From: an uncultured Granulosicoccaceae bacterium
Lineage (GTDB): Bacteria > Pseudomonadota > Gammaproteobacteria > Granulosicoccales > Granulosicoccaceae
Direction of reading: 5' to 3'
Assembly: GCA_937958675.1 (NCBI GenBank)
Contig: CALGND010000048.1
Span: 1 to 50,070 of the forward strand
Length of the DNA stretch: 50,070 bases
A program made the translations under genes and the position numbers. Under the pieces are notes generated by a model. It was not told the origin of the DNA, did not search any database, and worked only from the letters and a program-made list of their open reading frames with translations. Of this stretch, positions 1-12,230 are shown one piece after another (the first letter of the stretch is position 1; every line of letters begins with the position of its first letter).

Positions 1-62
1 CTAGTTTGTAATGTGAACTATTTGGCAGTTTTGAGTATTAAATGGATTTTTCATGGGCAAAA

Positions 63-98
63 AAAAACCCGGCGCTGATTGCCCAGTGCCGGGTTTTT
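63..98 (-). terminator. Rho-independent terminator of the LysM lipoprotein gene
   Basis: An inverted repeat pairs 63-73 with 88-98 (AAAAACCCGGC with GCCGGGTTTTT). On the minus strand the GC-rich stem is followed by a run of T residues, just after the stop codon of the LysM gene that ends at 115. The A/T tracts on both sides would also let it act on plus-strand transcripts. Confidence 0.85.
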
Positions 99-114
99 CT
101 GTGATGAGAAAGAC

Positions 115-1611
115 TTATCTAATATCACGAGTGTGTACATAGCCCACACCCTTTTCTGTCATCACTTGATACCAAGGTCCAACGGCCTGAGAAACCGGCA
201 GTTGGGTGCCTGGAGATACTCGCATCAACAAAGTAGAAGAGAAATCAGCCTCGTTGTAGATTGCTTTAGGATAGTAAGTGCCGCTAATCATAATTTGCTG
301 AGCTGCATTGGTGTCAAGCTGTTGCTTGGCTTCAGCGGCGAGCTCTTCAGTTTTAGCGCCGATATCTTCAGCAGCTGGCTCTTCTTGAAACTTCGCTTCA
401 ACAATTTTGATTGGCGCATTGTCATCTAAAATACTTTCATTTGACGCTAGTACTGCTGCAGCTGCTTCTAAGGCTTCAGCATCACTGTCGTTCAGCTTTG
501 GCGCTGCCGCCGCTACTTCAGTTGTCTGCTTATCGGTATCAGTAGCCGCTGCTGGCTTGGCTGCTGTGGCACTTGCCACTGTGTTGTTGTCAACGCTGCC
601 ATCGATACTCTTAACCAAGTCGGTAGGCACATACACTGTTTGGCCCGGGTAAACAGTGGTTGCCTGTTTCTCAGAAAAATTGTTTTGTGCAGCGATTGGT
701 ATCCAGTTAGTTGCATCACCCGTGGTGCGCTTGGCGAAGTTCCAAAGAGTTTCACCTGGGCCAACTTTAAAACGCTGTGCGCCAGCAGAGATTTCAGTAA
801 CGGCCGCGTCCGCTACCGCGGTGTCCGTTTGTACATCGCCTTCAGGGATAGCCAAGCGTTTAGTGTCTACTGATGCTGTTTCAACAGCTGCTGCCGGGGT
901 TGCTACAGTTGCAGTTTCAACATCACCAAGATTTTTCAAGTATCCGGGTTTGATCATGTCAGCTGGAATTGTTAATTCTTGGCCAGGAAATACGCTTGCG
1001 TTGGGTGCAAGGTTGTTGATGTCGGCCAGTACATGCCAGTTGTTAGCATCGCCAGTTGTTGCTTTTGCGATATCCCACAAGTTTTCTTGTGATTGCACTT
1101 CGTGAATCAGATCTGACGTGGCAACGCTTTGTACGCTAGCAGCAGCAGAAGATGTTTCAGGCGCTAACGGATCTGGGTTTGCTAGTGGATCTAGTGCTAA
1201 TGGGTCAGGAGTCGCTGCTGCTAGAGTGGCTTCTGACTCCAGAGCTTGGTCTTGCTGGACTGCCAAATCGCTTCGTTCAATCGGCTGCATTGTGACGACA
1301 TTAGTTGATGCAGCTCCAACCACAACTTCTGAGTCGCCGTCCAGAAGCGTAGATTCTGTTTCCATCAGAGCCATATCAATTTCGCCGTCTAGGGCTTCGG
1401 TTTGTCGAACACCATCTTCAGCTTCCAGATTTAGGAAATCTTTGGTGCTAGCCACTGCACGTCCACCCAATTCCAGGGTTTTTGCGCCTACATCACCAAG
1501 CGTGTCGACAAATTCGCCGCCCGAACGAGGTATGGATCCGCATGCGCTGAGCATGCTGATAGCGATGAATACACCGCCGGTTTGTAAAAATTTTCGTGAG
1601 TGTGCAGTCAT
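115..1611 (-). CDS. LysM domain lipoprotein with C-terminal SH3-like domain
   Basis: Predicted envelope lipoprotein of 498 residues. The N-terminus is a short basic stretch and hydrophobic helix ending in a lipobox (LSAC, Cys24). Two LysM peptidoglycan-binding domains are visible at about residues 170-217 and 280-330; both contain a LW-x-[IF]-AK-x-TTGDA-x-NW core. The linkers are Ala/Thr/Glu-rich and include a small DPLA repeat near residues 136-151. The last 60 or so residues, ending GVGYVHTRDIR, resemble a bacterial SH3 domain. Seen: lipobox, two LysM, SH3-like tail. Inferred: cell-wall anchoring or recruitment of a wall enzyme. I see no catalytic domain. It ends at a strong terminator and is separated from glnS by 328 bases, so it is probably its own transcript. 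Confidence 0.85.
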   Translation of the reverse strand: MTAHSRKFLQTGGVFIAISMLSACGSIPRSGGEFVDTLGDVGAKTLELGGRAVASTKDFLNLEAEDGVRQTEALDGEIDMALMETESTLLDGDSEVVVGAASTNVVTMQPIERSDLAVQQDQALESEATLAAATPDPLALDPLANPDPLAPETSSAAASVQSVATSDLIHEVQSQENLWDIAKATTGDANNWHVLADINNLAPNASVFPGQELTIPADMIKPGYLKNLGDVETATVATPAAAVETASVDTKRLAIPEGDVQTDTAVADAAVTEISAGAQRFKVGPGETLWNFAKRTTGDATNWIPIAAQNNFSEKQATTVYPGQTVYVPTDLVKSIDGSVDNNTVASATAAKPAAATDTDKQTTEVAAAAPKLNDSDAEALEAAAAVLASNESILDDNAPIKIVEAKFQEEPAAEDIGAKTEELAAEAKQQLDTNAAQQIMISGTYYPKAIYNEADFSSTLLMRVSPGTQLPVSQAVGPWYQVMTEKGVGYVHTRDIR

Positions 1612-1939
1612 TTAGTTAAAACCTCGGGCGCTGTTTTGCTGATTACCATTAGGGGATGCAGACAGTAAACACTTCGTGATAAGCGCGAGATCTACGCTGC
1701 GCGTGCCACTTCACTGCCGAACATGACACTAATTTAATAGTAGGTAGTTTGGAGGTCGTCAATAAATCTTTCCCAATTGCACAATAGTCAATCAATTCAG
1801 ACAGCTCGGAATCGATTGAGTCAACAAAATGTCGTTGCTTTGGTCGTGCGAGGTTGAGAAATCAACCCCGCGAATGCGGGGATCTATGTTGTGTGGATGA
1901 AGGTTAAGGACCTCCACTTTTGTGAGGGCGACCAGATAC
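1612..1939. other. Intergenic region between glnS and the LysM gene
   Basis: No open frame here looks real. It holds the 3' end signals of glnS and the promoter of the LysM gene (both minus strand). The only clear structure is the GC hairpin at 1866-1881. On the minus strand a weak promoter-like pair (TTTACT, about 16 bases, GGTAAT) lies within 1640-1670, but I would not rely on it. Confidence 0.5.
1866..1881. repeat. Short palindromic CCCCGC-GAAT-GCGGGG repeat, likely glnS 3' hairpin
   Basis: The arms CCCCGC (1866-1871) and GCGGGG (1876-1881) surround a four-base loop. The same CCCCGCGAA core occurs at 3632-3675 and 33877-33930, always between genes, so it looks like a dispersed REP-like element. 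On the minus strand it is followed by a T-rich stretch and may help end the glnS transcript. Confidence 0.55.
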
Positions 1940-3595
1940 TTATTTAGCCCAGGTATCGCGTAGCGTCACTGCCCGGTTAAATACGGCCGTGCCTGGCTTG
2001 TGGTCATGGCGATCCGTTACGAAATAGCCTAAACGCTCAAACTGAAAGTGAGTTTCAGGTTCAGCTGCGGCCAACGATGGTTCGATAATGGCTGATGCCA
2101 TGATGGTGCGAGAGTCTGGGTTGATTGCGTCAGCAAAGCTTTCAGCTTTTGCAGGGTTTATCTCTGTAAACAGTCGGTCGTACAAACGAATTTCGGCTGG
2201 TACACCGTGCTTGGCTGACACCCAGTGCACCACGCCTTTAACCTTGCGCCCTTCGGGTTTTTTCCCGAGCGTGTCTGGATCGTGGGTGCAATGAAGCTCG
2301 ATCACTTTGCCGGTGTCATCCTTAATTACCTCATTGCACTTAATGACGTAGCAACCTCGTAATCGCACTTCTCCACCTGGCACAAGGCGTTGATATTTTG
2401 GTGGTGGATCTTCGGAAAAATCATCACTATCGATAAAGACTTCTTTAGTAAATGGTATAGGACGACTACCGGCTGACTCGTCTTGAGGATGGTTACTGAA
2501 GGTGAGCTCTTGTTCGTGATTGTCATCGAGGCTAGTAATGACTACCTTGATTGGATCGAGCACCGCCATGCGACGATGCGCATCGCGGTTGAGGTGATCG
2601 CGCATGCATGTTTCTAGCACGCTCATTTCGATCCACGCATCATTTTTAGTAATACCAATACGCTCGCAAAAATCACGGAGCGCTTCAGGCGTAAAACCAC
2701 GGCGACGTAAGCCAATAATTGTTGGCATGCGAGGATCGTCCCAACCGTCAACTAGATTCTCCTCCACCAGCTGTATTAAGCGCCTTTTGCTTAACATGGT
2801 GTGTTCCAATGAAAGCCTCGCAAACTCGATTTGTTGTGGATGGCTGGGTGTTTGAAGTTCGTCCAAAACCCAATCATAGAGTGGGCGATGATCTTCAAAT
2901 TCCAAGGTGCACAAGGAGTGGGTAATGTTTTCCAGCGCATCAGAAACGCAATGCGTGTAGTCATACATTGGGTAGATCGACCATTTATCGCCGGTTCGCA
3001 TATGTTCAACTTTACGAATTCGATATAGAGTTGGGTCACGCATATTGATATTGCCTGATGCCATATCAATCTTGGCACGAAGCACATGCTCTCCATCTTC
3101 AAACTCGCCATTTTTCATGCGCTCAAACAGGTCGAGATTTTGCTCGATGGATCTATTCCGATAAGGGCTAGGCTTGCCAGGCTCTTTTAGCGTGCCACGC
3201 ATAGTGCGCATTTCTTCAGCGCTACTGCTTTCCACGTAGGCCTTGTCAGCTTTGATCAACTGAACAGCAAAGTCATAAAGCTGATCGAAGTAGTCTGAAG
3301 CGTGGTGAAGCTCATTCCATTGAAAACCCAGCCAGCTGACATCGGCTTTGATGGCTTCTGAGTATTCGATATCTTCTTTGACAGGATTGGTATCGTCAAA
3401 GCGCAAATTGCAGCTGCCTCCGTATTGCTGAGCGATTCCAAAATTCAGGCAGATCGATTTAGCGTGGCCAATGTGTAGATAACCGTTTGGCTCAGGCGGA
3501 AATCGCGTAACGACCCGGCCGTCGTTTTTGCCGTTTTTAAGATCTTCATCAATGATGTTACGGATGAAGTTAGCGGTGGGTTTGGAGTCGGTCAT
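1940..3595 (-). CDS. glnS: Glutaminyl-tRNA synthetase
   Basis: Class I aminoacyl-tRNA synthetase that charges tRNA-Gln with glutamine in the cytoplasm. The protein is 551 residues, the usual bacterial length. The HIGH signature is at residues 41-44, inside [15 protein letters not shown], and the second ATP-binding signature appears as MLSKRRL. The GlnRS-type C-terminal beta-barrel anticodon domain is present, with a normal end (RDTWAK). The ATG start gives a typical N-terminus ([13 protein letters not shown]). It lies downstream of the transglycosylase on the same strand, separated by 87 bases that contain a REP-like element, so it probably has its own promoter. Identification is secure. Confidence 0.97.
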   Translation of the reverse strand: MTDSKPTANFIRNIIDEDLKNGKNDGRVVTRFPPEPNGYLHIGHAKSICLNFGIAQQYGGSCNLRFDDTNPVKEDIEYSEAIKADVSWLGFQWNELHHASDYFDQLYDFAVQLIKADKAYVESSSAEEMRTMRGTLKEPGKPSPYRNRSIEQNLDLFERMKNGEFEDGEHVLRAKIDMASGNINMRDPTLYRIRKVEHMRTGDKWSIYPMYDYTHCVSDALENITHSLCTLEFEDHRPLYDWVLDELQTPSHPQQIEFARLSLEHTMLSKRRLIQLVEENLVDGWDDPRMPTIIGLRRRGFTPEALRDFCERIGITKNDAWIEMSVLETCMRDHLNRDAHRRMAVLDPIKVVITSLDDNHEQELTFSNHPQDESAGSRPIPFTKEVFIDSDDFSEDPPPKYQRLVPGGEVRLRGCYVIKCNEVIKDDTGKVIELHCTHDPDTLGKKPEGRKVKGVVHWVSAKHGVPAEIRLYDRLFTEINPAKAESFADAINPDSRTIMASAIIEPSLAAAEPETHFQFERLGYFVTDRHDHKPGTAVFNRAVTLRDTWAK

Positions 3596-3631
3596 TGTGG
3601 CTCAAGAGCGTGTGTGCCGTTGGAGTATAGC

Positions 3632-3675
3632 GTCATCCCCGCGAAAACTGTCGTCCCCGCTTGCGCGAGGATGAC
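3632..3675. repeat. REP-like palindromic element between the transglycosylase gene and glnS
   Basis: GTCATCC at 3632-3638 and GGATGAC at 3669-3675 form the outer arms. A second GTCGTCC-CCGC / GCGAGGATGAC pairing nests inside. It shares the GTCATCCCCGCGAA core with the copy at 33877-33930. It lies just after the stop of the transglycosylase gene (3683) on the minus strand. Confidence 0.65.
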
Positions 3676-3682
3676 AAGAATA

Positions 3683-4333
3683 TTATTTCGTGGCTACAAA
3701 CAGCTTGTAGTGTTCTTTAACCTTTACAACATAACGTTGAGTTTCTTTATAAGGAGGGATGCCACCGTACCGCCTTACCGTGCCAGGACCCGCATTGTAG
3801 GCAGCGAGTGCCAGCTCTAGGCTGCCATCAAATTGCTTGAGCATTTTGGCAATGTATTGCGCACCACCCATCAAGCTTTGTAGCTTGTTGAAGGGTTGCG
3901 TGACGTTCAGCTCAGCCGCTGTGGCTGGCATTAACTGCATCAAGCCTTGTGCCCCGGCAATGGAAACAGCGTGCGGGTCGAAGCAGGACTCGACGCGGGC
4001 TATGGCTTTGATTAATAGCGGGTCGACATTGTGAGCCGTGGCTGCAGTTTTTATGGCGCCTTCAATATTGCTAGCCCGATCAGACATGATCTGCTGGTTT
4101 ACGCCATTACATGAGGCTGTCGCCATCGGCTTACCATAATTGTTGGAGTAGCTCGTGCGCTGAATTGTGCCGTTCGATACTGGCGCGTCGCTAAATAAAA
4201 TCGAGCCATCGGAGGTTTTAGTTTTGTACACCTTTCCAGCCGCGAGCGATTCGTTGCTTGGTGCGAGCAAAAGGCCGACAAGCAAAGCGAGTCCTATGGT
4301 GAAATTAGTGACAATTGAGGGCGTGCGATACAT
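3683..4333 (-). CDS. Lytic murein transglycosylase (SLT family) with DUF4124-like N-terminus
   Basis: Periplasmic enzyme predicted to cleave the MurNAc-GlcNAc bond of peptidoglycan, giving 1,6-anhydro-muropeptides. The 216-residue protein has a hydrophobic signal segment (about residues 11-32), then a DUF4124-like strand region (KVYKTKTSDGSILFSD), then an SLT domain from about residue 95. The catalytic glutamate is Glu115 in IARVES. The GLMQLMP and LALAAYNAGPG motifs typical of the Slt70/MltC-like fold follow. There is no LysM or other wall-binding domain. It is preceded by the nitroreductase gene on the same strand (66-base gap) and followed by a REP-like element. The exact subfamily is not determined. 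Confidence 0.9.
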   Translation of the reverse strand: MYRTPSIVTNFTIGLALLVGLLLAPSNESLAAGKVYKTKTSDGSILFSDAPVSNGTIQRTSYSNNYGKPMATASCNGVNQQIMSDRASNIEGAIKTAATAHNVDPLLIKAIARVESCFDPHAVSIAGAQGLMQLMPATAAELNVTQPFNKLQSLMGGAQYIAKMLKQFDGSLELALAAYNAGPGTVRRYGGIPPYKETQRYVVKVKEHYKLFVATK

Positions 4334-4399
4334 GGCAATAGTATCGACTGATAGGCATTTTTACTTACACATTAGCCCGTGCGAATGTGACGCAGATAA

Positions 4400-4972
4400 C
4401 TAAATCGACTCACCATGCCAGTGAGTCACGAACTCTGCCGGATCTGGGCGTGGTCGCCTTGGTTTGTTCATCGTAGGTGTGCCGATATAAATAAAGCCAA
4501 CAATTTCGTCGTCGGCTTCGACGCCTAAGGCCAGTTTCACCATCCTGTCGTTGGTGTTTGGGCCGGTTAGCCATACCGCACCAAACCCCAGTGCATTAGC
4601 GCCTAAGGAAATCTGCTGCGCCGCCGCTCCGGCTGACAGTATTTGTTCAACCACCGGTGTTTTGGGGTGGTCTTTGGTGATTTTTGCTACCACAGTGATG
4701 ATCATCGGCGATCGCAACGGCTTTTGCGAAACCGACTGCAGTTTCTCTGCAGATATGTTTGGTTCTCGCTGTTCAGTGGCCATCATGAACACTTTGCCAA
4801 GATGCGCTCTTGCCTCTCCTTCGATAACGATAAACCGCCACGGTCGCATTTGAGCATGATCTGGTGCCGATACAGCGCATTTGAGTATCTCATTCAATTG
4901 CTCCTTGTCTGGTGCAGGCTCCGCTAAGCTGCGGGCAGGGTAGGAGACGCGATCTTGAAGCTGTGAAATCAT
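4400..4972 (-). CDS. Nitroreductase family protein, YdjA type
   Basis: FMN-dependent NAD(P)H oxidoreductase of the small YdjA branch. With the start at 4972 the protein is 191 residues (MISQLQDRVSYPARSLAEPAP), which matches the YdjA layout: an RxSxxxLxEPAP-like opening, then SAPDHAQMRPWRFIVIEG, PLIITVVAK-like and GFIYIGTP segments. The frame stays open upstream to 5107, but those 45 extra residues do not look like the family and would run past the start of the M61 gene (5080) on the other strand. Natural substrate is unknown for the family. It shares a divergent intergenic region of about 107 bases with the M61 operon. Confidence 0.88.
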   Translation of the reverse strand: MISQLQDRVSYPARSLAEPAPDKEQLNEILKCAVSAPDHAQMRPWRFIVIEGEARAHLGKVFMMATEQREPNISAEKLQSVSQKPLRSPMIITVVAKITKDHPKTPVVEQILSAGAAAQQISLGANALGFGAVWLTGPNTNDRMVKLALGVEADDEIVGFIYIGTPTMNKPRRPRPDPAEFVTHWHGESI

Positions 4973-5079
4973 CTGAAGTTGCTTTGTGAGTGCAAGAATG
5001 GGATTAGAGTACAACAATGGCCGGCAAGGAGCAGCGATTAACTGTGTAACAATAGTCGTATCCACGCATGAGGTGATTT

Positions 5080-6888
5080 GTGAGCAGTCATTACGTAATC
5101 CAAGCAATCAACCCGCAAGCCCATTTATATGAGGTGACGCTCAGGCTATCTGAGCTCGATGCAGGGCGAGCGGGAGTACGATTGCGTTTACCCGATTGGA
5201 TACCCGGCAGCTACATGATTCGGGATTTCTCGCAGCATATTGTGTCTATGCAGGCGCATAGTGATGGCAATGAAATTGCGTTTACACGGGTGGATAAATC
5301 TTGTTGGGAATTCCCAACAGGCCTTAAATCGTTGAGTGTCATGTATCAGGTATACGCCTGGGATCTTTCTGTCCGCGCAGCTCACCTTGATCTAAATCAT
5401 GGTTTTTTTAATGGCACCAGCGTGTTTTTGTATGCCGAAGGCTTAGAACAAGAACCGCTAACGGTAGATGTCCAACTACCCGCGGAGCCTGCCTGCAAAA
5501 GCTGGCAGGTAGCAACATCGATGAGGGCCCAAGATACTCAAACAAACGGCTTCGGTTTGTACAAGGCAGATAACTACGATGAGCTAATTGATCATCCCGT
5601 TGAGATGGGCAACTTTACCTCGTGCCAATTTGAAGCATGCGGCGTACCGCACGAGGTTGTTTTTACGGGCCCAATACATACTGATTTGGATCGTGTGGCG
5701 AACGATCTAAAGCGTATTTGTGAATATCAAATTAATTTCTTTGGCAAACCTGCGCCAATGGATCGTTATGTGTTTTTGGTGATGGTGGTGGGTAGTGGTT
5801 ACGGTGGCTTGGAGCATCGAGCATCAACTGCGTTAATGATCACGCGAGAAAACCTACCCATACCAGGCGATGATTTAATCAATGAAGGCTACTTAAGCTT
5901 TTTAGGTTTGTGTAGTCATGAGTATTTTCACACATGGAATGTGAAGCGAATCAAGCCTGCGGCTTTTACGCCATTTGATTTGCAAACCGAGAATTACACT
6001 CGCCTGTTATGGTTTTTTGAAGGGATGACATCCTATTACGATGACTTGATTTTGCGTCGTTGCGATTTGATTGACGATGAAACCTATTTCAAGTTGGTAG
6101 CTAAAAACATCACGCGTATTCAACGCGGCGGTGGGCGCCTAGTGCAATCGGTTACCGATTCTAGTTTTGATGCTTGGCATAAATTTTATAAGCAAAATGA
6201 AAATTCGCCCAATGCTATTGTCAGTTATTATGGCAAGGGTGCATTGGTTGCAATGTGCTTGGATGCAATCTTGAGGGAGCGCAGTGGTAATAAGGTGACG
6301 CTTGATCATCTTATGCAAACGCTCTGGAAAAATTGGTTGGATACCGGTAAAGGTTTACAGGAGCAAGAGCCTGAAAGCGTAGTTGCGAACTTGCTCGGCG
6401 AGAGCTTGGATGATTTCTTTCAGCCAGCATTATACGGCACCGATGATCTCGATTTAGAAGCAGCTTTATCTACTTTAGGTGTACAGCTCAACTGGCGCCA
6501 ACGAAAATCAGCTACCGATGCTGGCGGCAAAAGTGATAAGTCGGGCGATTTTCATTGGATAGGTGCCAATCTACAATCAGGCGAAACAGCTGTAGTGCTT
6601 AGCCATGTGTTTACTGGTGGCGCTGCAGAGCATGCTGGTTTGGCTGCAGGGGATAAATTGATAGCGATCGAAAATCTTGCAGTTGACTCTAGTAACTTGG
6701 TGGATATGCTCAAGCGTTATGCTGGGCAGGGTGAGGTGCTAGTTCATTACTTTAGGTTAGGTGTGCTATCTACAACCACAATGCCGATTGTTATTGCTAG
6801 TGAAGACACGGCGTTTCTTACTTTGCAGGATAAATCGAAAGCGTCTTTGTGGCTGATGCCGGATAATTTTACAAAGCATCCAGCATGA
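5080..6888 (+). CDS. M61 family metallopeptidase with C-terminal PDZ domain
   Basis: Zinc peptidase of the glycyl aminopeptidase family, 602 residues. The N-terminal beta domain (about 1-170) carries the LPDWIPGSYMIRDF motif. The zinc site is HEYFH at residues 280-284, preceded by GYGGLEH (240-246). A PDZ domain covers about residues 490-575. The start is GTG at 5080, with an AGGTG ribosome site just upstream; upstream the sequence belongs to the nitroreductase promoter region. No signal peptide is visible, so it is probably cytoplasmic. Its stop overlaps the birA start (ATGA at 6885-6888), so the two are translationally coupled. Substrates are unknown; the family cleaves N-terminal Gly or Ala. 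Confidence 0.92.
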   Translation: MSSHYVIQAINPQAHLYEVTLRLSELDAGRAGVRLRLPDWIPGSYMIRDFSQHIVSMQAHSDGNEIAFTRVDKSCWEFPTGLKSLSVMYQVYAWDLSVRAAHLDLNHGFFNGTSVFLYAEGLEQEPLTVDVQLPAEPACKSWQVATSMRAQDTQTNGFGLYKADNYDELIDHPVEMGNFTSCQFEACGVPHEVVFTGPIHTDLDRVANDLKRICEYQINFFGKPAPMDRYVFLVMVVGSGYGGLEHRASTALMITRENLPIPGDDLINEGYLSFLGLCSHEYFHTWNVKRIKPAAFTPFDLQTENYTRLLWFFEGMTSYYDDLILRRCDLIDDETYFKLVAKNITRIQRGGGRLVQSVTDSSFDAWHKFYKQNENSPNAIVSYYGKGALVAMCLDAILRERSGNKVTLDHLMQTLWKNWLDTGKGLQEQEPESVVANLLGESLDDFFQPALYGTDDLDLEAALSTLGVQLNWRQRKSATDAGGKSDKSGDFHWIGANLQSGETAVVLSHVFTGGAAEHAGLAAGDKLIAIENLAVDSSNLVDMLKRYAGQGEVLVHYFRLGVLSTTTMPIVIASEDTAFLTLQDKSKASLWLMPDNFTKHPA

Positions 6889-7682
6889 CACTACAACATA
6901 AGATTCTGCAAGATGCTCTGAACGCCTCAGGCACAAATTGTGTGCTTGAAACATTCGATCAATTGCCATCAACCAGCGCCTACCTTGCACAAATGAATGC
7001 AACAGATGCCAATGCGCATGTGGTTGCTTGTGACTGGCAAACTAAAGGCAATGGCCGAAGAGGCAAGAGCTGGGATACGAAACCTGGCAACATTACCTTT
7101 TCGGTTTGTACAGTTGCTCCGCTACAAGCTTCCCAACTAATGGGCTTAAGTTTGGTCACCGGAGTAACAATTGCTCAAGCGCTGCAGGAAGCGTGTGATA
7201 TCGCTGTTCAACTGAAATGGCCTAACGATGTCATCATTCAGGATCGTAAGCTATGCGGTTTGCTCACCGAGTTGCAAAGTAGCCAAAACGTAGGCACAAC
7301 CACCGTTGTTACTGGGATTGGCATCAATGTAATAGAAAACGATGCTGTAAAGCAGATGGGCATTGGTGGAATCAGTTTGCAGGAAGTATGCGATTCAGTG
7401 CCCGCGCGCGAACACATCATCGCTACTATTGTTGAGATATTATTGAAAAACTACAGTCTTTTTTACCAACATGGGTGGCCCGCCTTTAAAGATCTATGGG
7501 CTAGCCGTGACTATCTTGTTGGCAAATCGGTTATCTTGCATGCAAGCGAACAACGGCCTCAGCAACGTGTGGATGTTCAGGGCATCGATGATAATGGAGC
7601 GCTTCTCGTGAGTGATAATGGCGTTAATGATCGCAGCACCCGTGCTGTCTACAGTGGTGAAGTTTCAGTACGAGTAAATTGA
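6885..7682 (+). CDS. birA: Biotin--[acetyl-CoA-carboxylase] ligase, catalytic form without the DNA-binding domain
   Basis: Activates biotin to biotinyl-AMP and transfers it to the lysine of the carboxylase carrier protein. The 265 residues begin almost directly with the ligase domain (TFDQLPSTSAYLAQ). The nucleotide loop is KGNGRRGKSW and the core motif is LKWPNDVIIQDRKLCGLL. A small C-terminal SH3-like domain ends the protein. The N-terminal winged-helix repressor domain of E. coli BirA is missing, so it should not autoregulate biotin genes. It overlaps M61 upstream and coaX downstream (ATGA-type at 7679-7682), which indicates one operon. Confidence 0.94.
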   Translation: MTLQHKILQDALNASGTNCVLETFDQLPSTSAYLAQMNATDANAHVVACDWQTKGNGRRGKSWDTKPGNITFSVCTVAPLQASQLMGLSLVTGVTIAQALQEACDIAVQLKWPNDVIIQDRKLCGLLTELQSSQNVGTTTVVTGIGINVIENDAVKQMGIGGISLQEVCDSVPAREHIIATIVEILLKNYSLFYQHGWPAFKDLWASRDYLVGKSVILHASEQRPQQRVDVQGIDDNGALLVSDNGVNDRSTRAVYSGEVSVRVN

Positions 7683-8461
7683 TGAGAATACTGGTCGACA
7701 TTGGCAACTCGCGTTGCAAATCCTGCATAGAAGAAAATGGGCAATTCATAGCGCTGGATACCTTTGCCTGGCACGATGTGTTTATACATGATGCATTAAA
7801 AAAGGCTTGGCTTGAGCCCCTAGCTGGCCGGGTGCCAGAGAGTATTCATGTATCTAATGTGGCTGGTGATCGATTGTTGCCCAACCTTTCCGCTTGGTGC
7901 TGCAGTCAATGGAGCCTTACACCACTAACGGTGGCGTCACAGCCCGAATTCGCGGGTTTGCGTAATGCCTATCTAGAGCCCACCACGTTGGGTGTGGATC
8001 GATGGGCGGCAATGGTCGGTGCACGCAGTCGCTATCAAGGGCCCTTGTGCGTTGTCGACTCTGGTACTGCAACCACGGTCGATGTCATTGATAAAGATGG
8101 TATGCATATCGGTGGCGCTATTTTGCCGGGTATTTACACAATGCGTCGTTCTTTGGGTAAATACACAGCAGCCCTATTCGCAGCTGACGGTGAAATCTCG
8201 CCGTTTTCCAACAATACGGCTGCCGGTATTGCGGGTGGCACGGGTTACGCCTCAGTAGGCGCGATTGAGCGTTTGATTTTGGAGGCTAATAAAGCGGTTG
8301 GGGATGCCACTACCGTCATAACCGGAGGGGAAGCCGGCGTGTTGGAAGAACTGCTAACACTTGATGCTGTCATAGATCCTATGCTGGTACTGCATGGTGT
8401 GGCCGTTTTATCGGAAGTTCTGACCGAAGATCAGCTTCGAGAGCGGTCGCGGTGCGAATAA
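7679..8461 (+). CDS. coaX: Type III pantothenate kinase
   Basis: Phosphorylates pantothenate, the first step of coenzyme A synthesis, as an ASKHA-fold enzyme that is not feedback-inhibited by CoA. The 260 residues show the family motifs: DIGNSRCK near the N-terminus (phosphate loop), GVDRWAAMVGARS, and VVDSGTATTVDVI. The C-terminal VITGGEAG segment is also present. The start overlaps the birA stop. The birA-coaX pair followed by a tRNA-Thr is a known gammaproteobacterial order; an SPOR-domain gene often follows coaX but is absent here. Confidence 0.95.
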   Translation: MMRILVDIGNSRCKSCIEENGQFIALDTFAWHDVFIHDALKKAWLEPLAGRVPESIHVSNVAGDRLLPNLSAWCCSQWSLTPLTVASQPEFAGLRNAYLEPTTLGVDRWAAMVGARSRYQGPLCVVDSGTATTVDVIDKDGMHIGGAILPGIYTMRRSLGKYTAALFAADGEISPFSNNTAAGIAGGTGYASVGAIERLILEANKAVGDATTVITGGEAGVLEELLTLDAVIDPMLVLHGVAVLSEVLTEDQLRERSRCE

Positions 8462-8463
8462 AA

Positions 8464-8476
8464 GTGACCTAACAAG
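8464..8476 (+). repeat. 13-bp direct repeat GTGACCTAACAAG, copy 1
   Basis: Exact copy of 8591-8603. It starts immediately after the coaX stop codon and lies in the leader of the tRNA-Thr gene. Confidence 0.6.
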
Positions 8477-8534
8477 GCACGACGATTGCACATCTTGCTC
8501 AGAATGCACTAAAATGTGTGTCTGTATTCAGCCA

Positions 8535-8554
8535 AGCAGCTTACCAACGCTGCT
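8535..8554. other. Short hairpin downstream of coaX
   Basis: AGCAGC (8535-8540) and GCTGCT (8549-8554) can pair around an eight-base loop. There is no T-run after it, so terminator activity is doubtful. Confidence 0.3.
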
Positions 8555-8590
8555 GGGCCAAGCTCGAGAACTTCCAGCTTTGCCCAACAG

Positions 8591-8603
8591 GTGACCTAAC
8601 AAG
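8591..8603 (+). repeat. 13-bp direct repeat GTGACCTAACAAG, copy 2
   Basis: Second exact copy of 8464-8476. Here it extends into an inverted repeat (GTGAC 8591-8595, GTCAC 8603-8607). It sits where the region between the -35 and -10 elements of the tRNA promoter should be. Confidence 0.6.
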
Positions 8604-8608
8604 TCACT

Positions 8609-8614
8609 TAATAT
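8609..8614 (+). promoter_or_regulatory. Candidate -10 box of tRNA-Thr
   Basis: TAATAT lies 19 bases before the tRNA and is followed by a GC-rich discriminator (GGCCCATAGCCCG), as is usual for stringently controlled stable-RNA promoters. I see no good -35 at 17 bases, so this is tentative. Confidence 0.3.
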
Positions 8615-8632
8615 GGCCCATAGCCCGATCAT

Positions 8633-8708
<76 letters not shown>

Positions 8709-8781
8709 TTTCTTTCCAGTATTCTCAACGAAAAATTTCTGCTCACTGTTTGGGCTGATAATAGTGCCTGCTCGTCTAATG

Positions 8782-8808
8782 TTTGCATCAAAACGTTGGT
8801 GCTATGAT
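8782..8808 (+). promoter_or_regulatory. Candidate fadBA promoter (extended -10)
   Basis: TATGAT at 8803-8808 is preceded by TG one base upstream (8800-8801), an extended -10. A weak -35-like TTTGCA lies at 8782-8787. A GTTT...AAAC partial palindrome at 8781-8794 overlaps the -35 and could be a regulator site, but it is not a clean match to any box I know. Confidence 0.4.
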
Positions 8809-8865
8809 GCTTCTTGTCTAGGCATAAGCCACAACACCGCTTTCTAGAATCACTGGAGTTTGACT

Positions 8866-12197
<3,332 letters not shown>

Positions 12198-12207
12198 GTG
12201 CTGTAGT

Positions 12208-12230
12208 GTCGGTAGTCGATGACTACCGAC
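12208..12230 (+). other. Perfect hairpin spanning the M20 peptidase start codon
   Basis: GTCGGTAGTC (12208-12217) and GACTACCGAC (12221-12230) are perfect 10-base arms around a GAT loop. It begins 11 bases after the fadA stop. The first ATG of the next gene (12219-12221) sits at the tip. There is no T-run after it. It may be a 3' stabiliser or weak terminator of fadBA, or a translation control element of the M20 gene. Confidence 0.6.

Noticed and set aside
656..1105. Open plus-strand frame of 149 codons opposite the LysM gene
   Set aside because: It is antisense to a well supported lipoprotein and its Ala/Ser/Val composition is that of a shadow frame.
8464..8603. 13-bp direct repeats as a CRISPR or phage attachment pair
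   Set aside because: Only two copies, too short, no cas or integrase genes, and the region between is not an inserted element.
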